In this document: positions 40,290-47,193 of the stretch, in pieces
How positions within the stretch are numbered: the first letter of the stretch is position 1
Layout of the letters: every line of letters begins with the position of its first letter
Source: Algiphilus sp965216485
GTDB taxonomy: Bacteria > Pseudomonadota > Gammaproteobacteria > Nevskiales > Nevskiaceae
NCBI RefSeq assembly: GCF_965216485.1
Contig: NZ_OZ244162.1
Span: forward strand, 1,922,001 to 1,986,000
Direction of reading: 5' to 3'
DNA length: 64,000 nucleotides
Program-made: the position numbers and the translations under genes
The notes under the pieces: generated by a model
Told to the model about the DNA's origin: nothing
Database searches by the model: none
What the model saw: the letters and a program-made list of their open reading frames with translations, nothing else

Positions 40290-42829
40290 TCGCACTGCTC
40301 GGCTGCCTGGCCTGTGCGCCGCTGCAGGCGCAGCAGTACCGTTCCGAAGTGCGCGTACTGGACGAAGTGCCGCGCGATCAGGCACCGAAGAATCCGGAGC
40401 AGTTGCTGCAGCAGGCGGACTCAGCGTATGAGCGCGCCTTGCTGCTGCGCGAGATGGCCGGCCGTGCCGCCAGCAACAAGCAATTCGACAAGGCGGCGGA
40501 CTACCTCGGGCGGGCCATCCAGCAGAATGCCCTGTCGCCACAGGCGCAGCAGGCCATGGAGTCTGACCTCTCCAAGCTGCTGGTCGCCTCCGGCGATCCG
40601 GATGCCATCATCCGCGGCCTGGAAGACAGCGTCCGCGGCAATCGCGACGCCTCGCCAGCCCAACGCGCGGCGCTGGGCTCGGCCTATGTCGCCAAGAAGC
40701 GCTTTAGGCAGGGCCTGCCGTTACTCGAGCAGGCGGTGCGCGAAAGCCCCGAGCCCGAGGAGAACTGGCTGCGCGCGCTGCTCGCGGCGCAGATCGAGCT
40801 GAAGCGGACGCAGGATGCGGCGCGCACGGTCGATCGTCTGCTGGTACGTAATCCGCGTGAGGGGGACTACTGGCGGCAGGCGGTGGCGCTGCACCGCAAG
40901 AATGGCGACAACCGCGACGCGCAGGCTGCGCTCGAAGTGGCGGCGCGACTTGGTTTCGTGTCCACGCCGGAGCAGCGTCGGCAGCTGGTGGGCTTGATGG
41001 CGCAGATCGGCGCGCCGTATTACGCCGCCACCCAACTCGAGGACTGGCTGGAGTCCGGTGCGGTTGACCGGTCGTTGACGGTGTTGCGCGAGCGCGCCAG
41101 CTACTGGTTGGCCGCGCGCGAAACCGCGCCCGCAATCAACGCCATAAAGGATGTGCTGGCGCGCACGACCGATGTCGGTCTGCTGATGCAGCTGGGACAG
41201 CTGTATATGGACCAGGAGGCCTACGGTCAGGCGGCCCAGGCCTTTGAACGGGCGCTGCAGGCGCGGCCCGGCAACGGCGAGGCGCTGATGGCGCTGGCGG
41301 TCAGTCGCTATCAGCAGGCCGATGTGGAAGGCGCATTGAAGGCCTTCAAACAGGCCTCGCAGATCGAGGCCCACGCCAAGCTGGCCAACGATTGGGTGGA
41401 ATATCTGGAAAGCGGGCGTGCGCGCGAACAGGCGATGCAGGCCCGCGCCCGCCGCGCCGAACGACAGGGCGATGCACGGGCCGAGTTGGAGCGCGCGGTC
41501 TTGGGTAAAGCCATCACGCTGGAGGGGGAAGCGCAGGCCGTCGCCGGTACGCGTGGTGCCGGCGGCCTGACGCCGGTGGGTGCCGAGGCGGGGCCCAGCG
41601 CCGATGGCGTCATTCCCGCGTGGACCGGCGGCATCACGCCCGATCAGTGGCCGGAGGGCTATGCCGAAGGCGAGCAGCTGGTGGACCCCTTTGCCACCGA
41701 TCAGCCCAAGGCAACCATCACCGCTGACAATATGGCGCAGTACAGCGCCTATCTCAGCGATGGCCACAAGGCGCTGCTGCAGCGCTATGCCAGTTACCGC
41801 ATGCCGCTGTATCCGACGCGCCGCAGCGTGTCCTACCCGGAGCGGATCTACAAGGCGACGCGCGACAATGCCGAGCGTGCACGCCTGATCGGATCGGATT
41901 CACTGTCCGGCGCCTTCCTTGGTTTCCCCTTCCGCAAGCCCGACTCGGGCGTGGAGGCGATGTGGAATCATCGCGTGCGCTACCGGGGGGACTCGGTGAT
42001 GGCGCGCAGCGAGCAGGCGGTTGTGCAGCCGGACGGGGATATCGAGCGCCGGCTGTTCCAGACCGAGCGGGTCTATTTCCGCTACGCCAATCTGGAAGAC
42101 CCGGTCGACATCGACCAGCAGAATATCCTGCTGTATTACCTGAGCTGGTTCGCGCGCGATCCCACCGGCGTGGATTTCCTGGCACTGGTGCACGAGACGG
42201 CCAATGCCGCCGACAAGGGGCGGGCGCTCTGGGTGCTCCCCGAGCGCGCCAATCGCCTCTTCCGGATACCGCCAGTGGGCTACGACCAGCCCTTCCCAGG
42301 CTCCGGCGGCATTTACTTTGTCGACATGATCGATATGTACAACGGCGCCTTCGATCGCTACAACTGGCGTCTGATCGGCAAGCGCCAATTGATCGTGCCC
42401 TACAACAACTTCGGGCTGATCAACGGAACGGTGGAACAGTCCCGTCTGCTGCAGGGAAAGCACCCGGACCCGTCAGCCATGCGCTATGAGCGGCACCGCG
42501 TGTGGGTGGTCGAGGCCACCGAACGTCCTGGCAAGTCGCACAGCTTCGGCAAGCGCATCTTCTACATCGACGAGGACAGCTGGAACGTGGTGTTGGTGGA
42601 GAATTACGACGAGGAAGGCAACCTCTGGCGCTTCCAGGAAGGGCATCTGGTGCCGCTGTACAACGTGCAGGCCGCGAACGCCATGCCGGTCGTGACCTAC
42701 AACTTTCCGGACGGGCGTTACTTCATCAACCGCATGGTGGGGCACACCGAGCCACCGCAGTACGACGTGCCCGGCATCAGCGCCGGCGACTATCTGCCGT
42801 CGCGGGTCAAGGCGCGCTACGCGCGCTGA
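40268..42829 (+). CDS. TPR protein fused to a DUF1329 domain
   Basis: An 853-residue single frame. It has a signal peptide (LPLIALLGCLACAPLQAQ; a lipobox is possible), an N-terminal helical TPR array about residues 35-395 (for example GQLYMDQEAYGQAAQAFERA, then LQARPGNGEALMALAVSRYQ), a short charged linker, and from about residue 432 a full DUF1329 domain (LTPVGAEAGPSADGVIPAWT, then MIDMYNGAFDRYNWRLIGKR, HRVWVVEATERPG and FYIDEDSWNVVLVENYDEEG). TonB2-type operons normally end in a TPR protein without DUF1329. The DUF1329 part has no signal of its own, so this is a true fusion, presumably periplasmic or outer-membrane attached. The fold of DUF1329 is LolB/LolA-like in reported structures, so lipid-type cargo is inferred. 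Confidence 0.9.
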   Translation: MRLRLPLIALLGCLACAPLQAQQYRSEVRVLDEVPRDQAPKNPEQLLQQADSAYERALLLREMAGRAASNKQFDKAADYLGRAIQQNALSPQAQQAMESDLSKLLVASGDPDAIIRGLEDSVRGNRDASPAQRAALGSAYVAKKRFRQGLPLLEQAVRESPEPEENWLRALLAAQIELKRTQDAARTVDRLLVRNPREGDYWRQAVALHRKNGDNRDAQAALEVAARLGFVSTPEQRRQLVGLMAQIGAPYYAATQLEDWLESGAVDRSLTVLRERASYWLAARETAPAINAIKDVLARTTDVGLLMQLGQLYMDQEAYGQAAQAFERALQARPGNGEALMALAVSRYQQADVEGALKAFKQASQIEAHAKLANDWVEYLESGRAREQAMQARARRAERQGDARAELERAVLGKAITLEGEAQAVAGTRGAGGLTPVGAEAGPSADGVIPAWTGGITPDQWPEGYAEGEQLVDPFATDQPKATITADNMAQYSAYLSDGHKALLQRYASYRMPLYPTRRSVSYPERIYKATRDNAERARLIGSDSLSGAFLGFPFRKPDSGVEAMWNHRVRYRGDSVMARSEQAVVQPDGDIERRLFQTERVYFRYANLEDPVDIDQQNILLYYLSWFARDPTGVDFLALVHETANAADKGRALWVLPERANRLFRIPPVGYDQPFPGSGGIYFVDMIDMYNGAFDRYNWRLIGKRQLIVPYNNFGLINGTVEQSRLLQGKHPDPSAMRYERHRVWVVEATERPGKSHSFGKRIFYIDEDSWNVVLVENYDEEGNLWRFQEGHLVPLYNVQAANAMPVVTYNFPDGRYFINRMVGHTEPPQYDVPGISAGDYLPSRVKARYAR

Positions 42830-43281
42830 GTCTGCAAGGCGAGTTCGTCCGCGAGCAGGCGGCCGAAGTCGGGGAGGACGCGCTCGACATCGCGGTGCGC
42901 AGAATCACGCATGCGTCCGTAGATGGATTGCACCATGCGGTGATTCGACGCCTGTGCCCGTCGGTCGATGACCGCGATGATGGCCTGCTGGGCGCGGTTG
43001 CCGTGGATATCCACCAGATGTACCGCGAAGTCCTCATGCGTATCCACATCCCAGATCTGATAGATCGGATCGAGGGCGTCCAGACACTCGGGCAATACGC
43101 GCCGGGATGCGGTTTCGAGCAGGTCCGGGCGCTTGCGCTGGGCAGTCTGCACCGCAGAGCGCAGTGCGAAGCCGCGTACCCCACCGGCGTTGGTCAGAAA
43201 GGACTCAATCAGCACCGCACAATCGCGGATCACCTGATCGTGGCGCGGACTCTGCTCAATGCACTCGCGAAACGGCGTCAT
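42817..43281 (-). CDS. DUF6918-like protein
   Basis: A 154-residue soluble protein. The pattern LIESFLTNAGGVRGFALRSAVQTAQRKRPDLLETASRRVLPECLDALDPIY, the segment after it ending in ADELALQ, and the SIYGRMRDSAHRDVERVLPDFGRLLADE tail fit the DUF6918-type family known mainly from actinobacteria. Function is unknown. The ATG at 43281 was chosen over an in-frame GTG nine bases earlier. It converges on the fusion gene, overlapping it by 13 bases. Confidence 0.6.
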   Translation of the reverse strand: MTPFRECIEQSPRHDQVIRDCAVLIESFLTNAGGVRGFALRSAVQTAQRKRPDLLETASRRVLPECLDALDPIYQIWDVDTHEDFAVHLVDIHGNRAQQAIIAVIDRRAQASNHRMVQSIYGRMRDSAHRDVERVLPDFGRLLADELALQTQRA

Positions 43282-43443
43282 GGGGCACACACAGGATGAA
43301 TGGGCGCACGATGCTAGCCTGATTACCGTCGTGAGGCGAGCGCCCGACGGCCGCGGAGCATGCTGTGCACCATCTGTGGCAAGGGGCTCGTGATCGCTTT
43401 CACGGCATCACACGCTTACGGGCATACTCCGCCGTAGAAATCC

Positions 43444-44874
43444 ATGGCAGGGAAAGCGAGCAGCATGGGGAGTGACGAGGACAAGCCGCGTCGCGCAAGC
43501 ATGGACCGCCTGACCACCCGTCCGGCGGCGCGCAACTGGGCGATGACGCGGCTCGGAATGGGGACGGGGGCGCGCTTTGCCGCGCACAGCGTCAGCAATC
43601 TCTTCCGCGACAAGGCGGGGCGAGAGGACGCCAGCCGCGCCTTCTATCGCGCCGAGGCGGAAACGCTGGCGGATGCCCTAGGCAATCTCAAGGGCAGCGT
43701 CATGAAAGCCGGGCAGATGCTGTCGCTCTATGCCCAATACTTTCTGCCGCCGGAAGCGGTGGATGTCCTGGCCGGACTGCAGGACGACACCGCGCCTGTA
43801 TCGTGGTCTGTCATCGAGCCGGTGCTGGAGCATGGTCTCGGCCGCGCGCGCATGGCGGAGCTCGAGATCGACCGGGAGCCGCTGGCAGCGGCGTCGCTTG
43901 GTCAGGCGCATCGCGCCCGCATCAAGGCGGATGGCACCGAGCTCGTTCTCAAGATTCAGTATCCCGGGGTGGGAGACGCCATCGAAAGCGATGTGCGCAC
44001 ACTCAAGCGCGTCATCAGCATGACCCGGCTGGCGCCCAAGGGCCTGGATCTTGAGCCGGTGTTCAATGAAGTGCGCGAGATGCTGCACCGCGAGGTCGAC
44101 TACGCCAGCGAGGCGCGCTACACCAAGGAGTATCGCCGTCGTCTGAGTGGTGACGAGCGCTATGTGGTGCCGGAAGTCTTCGATGACTATTCCACCGACA
44201 TGATTCTGGCGCTGTCCTATGAGCACGGCCTGCCGGTCAAGCACAAGGATGTCGCGGCGCTGGATCAGACGGCGCGCGATGGCCTTGGTTATGCCTTCAT
44301 GGAACTTTTCCTGCGTGAGTTCTTCTCATGGGGGATGGTGCAGACCGACCCGCACTTCGGGAATTACCGCATTCGGCTGGAAGAGGGCGAAAGCCCGCGG
44401 ATCGTGCTGCTGGACTTCGGCGCGACGCGCATCTTCGGGCGTGGTTTCATCGACGGCTATCGCAAGATTCTTTCGGGCGGCATCTTTGGTCCCCGCAGCG
44501 ATATCTTCGAGGGTGCCGAGGCCATCGGGCTGATGGAGTCCAAGCACCCGCAGCAGGTCCTGGATGCCTTTGCGGAATTGATCGAGCTGGTCATGGAGCC
44601 CTTCCGCAATGCGGATGATCCACTGGCCCGCACGGAGCTGCTCAATGCCGAGGGCGGCTATCGCTTTGCGGACTCCGATCTGCTGCCACGGGCGGCGCAG
44701 AAGGCGGCGCGCAATTCGCTGTCGCGGTGGTTTCGCGTGCCGCCCCGGGAGATCGTCTTTCTGCACCGTCGACTGGCCGGCACCTTCATGGCCTGCGGCG
44801 CTCTGGGCGCCGAACTCAAGGGCCGCCGCATGCTCATGGATGCCCTTGGATTCAAGGATCCCGAGGCTGCCTGA
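43444..44874 (+). CDS. ABC1/UbiB-family atypical kinase
   Basis: A 476-residue member of the AarF/UbiB/ADCK family. The KxGQ motif is KAGQMLSLY near residue 88, the Ala-rich nucleotide loop is AAASLGQAHRA, the catalytic-loop motif is QTDPHFGNYRI, and the metal-binding DFG is LLDFGATRIF. Known members act in ubiquinone synthesis or lipid homeostasis and have ATPase rather than classical protein kinase activity. It is shorter than UbiB and lacks the two C-terminal transmembrane helices, so it is closer to the soluble ABC1 group. It precedes the stand-alone DUF1329 gene by 100 bases. Confidence 0.88.
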   Translation: MAGKASSMGSDEDKPRRASMDRLTTRPAARNWAMTRLGMGTGARFAAHSVSNLFRDKAGREDASRAFYRAEAETLADALGNLKGSVMKAGQMLSLYAQYFLPPEAVDVLAGLQDDTAPVSWSVIEPVLEHGLGRARMAELEIDREPLAAASLGQAHRARIKADGTELVLKIQYPGVGDAIESDVRTLKRVISMTRLAPKGLDLEPVFNEVREMLHREVDYASEARYTKEYRRRLSGDERYVVPEVFDDYSTDMILALSYEHGLPVKHKDVAALDQTARDGLGYAFMELFLREFFSWGMVQTDPHFGNYRIRLEEGESPRIVLLDFGATRIFGRGFIDGYRKILSGGIFGPRSDIFEGAEAIGLMESKHPQQVLDAFAELIELVMEPFRNADDPLARTELLNAEGGYRFADSDLLPRAAQKAARNSLSRWFRVPPREIVFLHRRLAGTFMACGALGAELKGRRMLMDALGFKDPEAA

Positions 44875-44974
44875 AACATGCACTGCATCTGCGATTGCGG
44901 CATTTTCGTAGTCGCGTTACCGATGTTCATGCGCTAGACTTGAACGACTGTTTACCCAAAGTAGGAGACCACAC

Positions 44975-46336
44975 ATGACCCTTCGACGTTTGACAATCGC
45001 ACTCGCAGCGGGCGCTGCGTGGGCGCTCTCCGCGCCCGCGTTGGCAGCGGTGTCGCAGGAGGAAGCCAACAAGCTGGGCACGGAGCTGACCCCAGTGGGT
45101 GCCAACCCGAAGGGCAACGAGGACGGAACCATCCCCGAATGGAACCCGACCACCATGCAGGGCGACAAGACGGGTGAGTATCCAAGCCACCCCGAGATCG
45201 ACGATGACGAACCCCGCTTCGTCATCACCGCGGAAAACATGGATCAGTACGCGGACAAGCTGTCGGAAGGGCACAAGCTGCTGCTGCAGCGCTATCCCGA
45301 CAGCTACAAGATGAAGATCTATCCGAGCCATCGCATCGTGACCTGGCCGGAAGAGATCCTGGCGGCCACCAAGCGCAATGCCACCGCCTGCGAATTCCGT
45401 GGTCCGGACGACATCACCAACTGTGAAGTCGGTTTTCCGTTCCCGATTCCGCAGACCGGTGCCGAAGTGGTCTGGAACCACAAGCTGAAGTGGCGCGGGA
45501 ACAACGCACGTCGCTACAACAACCAGATGATCGTGCAGCAGAACGGTGACTACCAGTTCACCAAGATCGTCGAAGACGTGACCTTCAGCTACGCCAACCT
45601 CAATGACCCCGTGCCGATCAAGGACGGTCAGGGCGAATACCTGCGCTATCTGTCCGAGACGGTTGCGCCGGTACGTCTGGCGGGCACCTTCATTCTCGTG
45701 CACGAGAAGGTGGGTACCGGCGAAGCCGGCCGCCGTGCCTGGCTGTATTCGCCGGGTCTGCGCCGCATTCGTCGCGCGCCTTCGGTTTGCTGTGACAACC
45801 CCTACGAAGGCACCGACGGGCACCAGTTCTACGATCAGGTGGACATGTTCAACGGCGTGCTCGAGCGCTTCAACTGGAAGCTGCTCGGCAAGAAGGAAAT
45901 GTTCATCCCGTACAACAGCCACAAGATTGCCGGCCCGCCCACCAAGTACGCCGATCTGGCCCAGCCGCGTCACCTGAACCAGGAGCTGCCGCGGTATGAG
46001 CTGCACCGCGTCTGGGTGGTCGAGGCGGAAAACAAGCCGGACCTGCGTCACACTTTCGGCAAGAAGGTGCTCTACATCGACGAGGACAGCTGGAACATCG
46101 TGATGATCGACAACTATGACCATCGCGGCGAGATGATGCAGTTCCAGGAAGGGCATTACTTCATCAGCCGCAACATCCTGGCCGGCGCGACCAGCCCCGA
46201 GGTGATCTACCACCTCAATACGGGTCGCTACTTCCTGACCGCTCTGGCGCAGGAAGACCAGCCGATCGACAGCACGGTCACCTATGACGACGGCTACTTC
46301 ACGGCCGCCGCGGTCCAGCGCAAGACCTCGCGCTAA
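44975..46336 (+). CDS. DUF1329 domain protein (stand-alone)
   Basis: A 453-residue secreted protein: signal peptide (ALAAGAAWALSAPALAA), then the family opening LTPVGANPKGNEDGTIPEWN, FPFPIPQTGAEVVWNHKLKW, QVDMFNGVLERFNWKLLGKK, HRVWVVEAENKPDLRHTFGK and YIDEDSWNIVMIDNYDHRGE. It aligns by eye along its length with the C-terminal half of the fusion protein. Members are often encoded with DUF1302 and RND genes in pseudomonads; DUF1302 is absent here. An AGGAGA site precedes the ATG, and a terminator follows. Confidence 0.93.
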   Translation: MTLRRLTIALAAGAAWALSAPALAAVSQEEANKLGTELTPVGANPKGNEDGTIPEWNPTTMQGDKTGEYPSHPEIDDDEPRFVITAENMDQYADKLSEGHKLLLQRYPDSYKMKIYPSHRIVTWPEEILAATKRNATACEFRGPDDITNCEVGFPFPIPQTGAEVVWNHKLKWRGNNARRYNNQMIVQQNGDYQFTKIVEDVTFSYANLNDPVPIKDGQGEYLRYLSETVAPVRLAGTFILVHEKVGTGEAGRRAWLYSPGLRRIRRAPSVCCDNPYEGTDGHQFYDQVDMFNGVLERFNWKLLGKKEMFIPYNSHKIAGPPTKYADLAQPRHLNQELPRYELHRVWVVEAENKPDLRHTFGKKVLYIDEDSWNIVMIDNYDHRGEMMQFQEGHYFISRNILAGATSPEVIYHLNTGRYFLTALAQEDQPIDSTVTYDDGYFTAAAVQRKTSR

Positions 46337-46363
46337 GACCGATCCATAGGCGGATGCTTATTT

Positions 46364-46394
46364 GGCCGCCGGGCCCTGGTCCGGCGGCCTTTTT
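46364..46394 (+). terminator. Rho-independent terminator
   Basis: A 9-base perfect GC stem (46364-46372 with 46381-46389), an 8-base loop and five T residues. It lies 27 bases after the stand-alone DUF1329 stop. Confidence 0.9.
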
Positions 46395-46412
46395 CATGCA
46401 AGGAGAATCATT

Positions 46413-46913
46413 GTGGCGGTGACCACGCGGACGCAGACCCTGGTTTTCGATACACCCAAGGACGCCGTGCTGCGCATGCTGACGGATGCGAGCTTCTATC
46501 AGCGCAAGTACGAGGCGCTGGGCATGGAGGATATTGAGGTCCAACCAACGACGCACGAAAGCGCGTCCTTTGCAGTGCTGGCCCGTTTCAAGGCACACAC
46601 CGAATTGCCGTTGCCCGGATGGGCCAAGCGCGCCCTTCCGGACACGATTCGCGTCGAACAGACCGATTACTGGTCCAGCGAGGATGCACGAGGCGGATTG
46701 CATATCCACCTGCAGGGCACGCCGGTGCGCATCAGCGCCGCCATGGCCCTCAGTGAGGACGGCGACAAGGTGATCAACACGGTGCAGTGGCGCTTCGACT
46801 GCCCGGTGCCCCTGGTGGGCAAAAAGCTGGCGGAATTCGTGGCAGACGACGTCTGCACCAAGGCGGAGAGGGACCACGGCTTCGGCCGCACACAGGCGGA
46901 GCGCTACCGCTAG
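46413..46913 (+). CDS. DUF2505 (SRPBCC-like) protein
   Basis: A 166-residue START/SRPBCC-fold protein of the DUF2505 family, with LTDASFYQRKYEALGMEDIEV, a central ELPLPGWAKRALPDTIRVEQTDYW and a C-terminal FDCPVPLVGKKLAEFVADDVCTKAERDHGF helix. The GTG start is set by AGGAGA six bases upstream. The fold binds hydrophobic ligands in other families; no function is known here. It is followed 11 bases later by the DUF2970 gene. Confidence 0.88.
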   Translation: MAVTTRTQTLVFDTPKDAVLRMLTDASFYQRKYEALGMEDIEVQPTTHESASFAVLARFKAHTELPLPGWAKRALPDTIRVEQTDYWSSEDARGGLHIHLQGTPVRISAAMALSEDGDKVINTVQWRFDCPVPLVGKKLAEFVADDVCTKAERDHGFGRTQAERYR

Positions 46914-46924
46914 ACTGTGCCGCC

Positions 46925-47161
46925 ATGAGCAATCTGACCGGGAACGACAACGACGATCCGCAGCGCCCGCTGCGTTTCTTGGAGCTGCTGCAGAGCGTGG
47001 CCGCGGCCATGCTGGGCGTGCAAAGCGATGCCGCGCGCAAGCGCGATTTCTCGCGCGGCAAGCCGCTGCATTTCGTGATTATCGGCGTCGCTGCCACGCT
47101 GCTCTTCGTGCTGGCCGTCGCCGGAATCGTGCAACTGGTACTGCATCTGGCTGGGGCGTAG
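46925..47161 (+). CDS. DUF2970 small membrane protein
   Basis: A 78-residue protein: a cytoplasmic amphipathic N terminus, the family core LLQSVAAAMLGVQSDAARKRDFSRGKPLHFVIIG, and one transmembrane helix (VAATLLFVLAVAGIVQLVLH). The family is widespread in proteobacteria and of unknown function. It probably shares a transcript with the DUF2505 gene and converges with mutS. Confidence 0.9.
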   Translation: MSNLTGNDNDDPQRPLRFLELLQSVAAAMLGVQSDAARKRDFSRGKPLHFVIIGVAATLLFVLAVAGIVQLVLHLAGA

Positions 47162-47193
47162 TCAGCGCTGTCAGCACCCGCTTCAACGCTGTT

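Noticed and set aside
41500..41640. The possibility that TPR-DUF1329 is two genes joined by sequence error
   Set aside because: The frame is continuous, codon use is even across the junction, and the DUF1329 half has no start with a ribosome site and no signal peptide of its own. Resequencing would still be the final proof.
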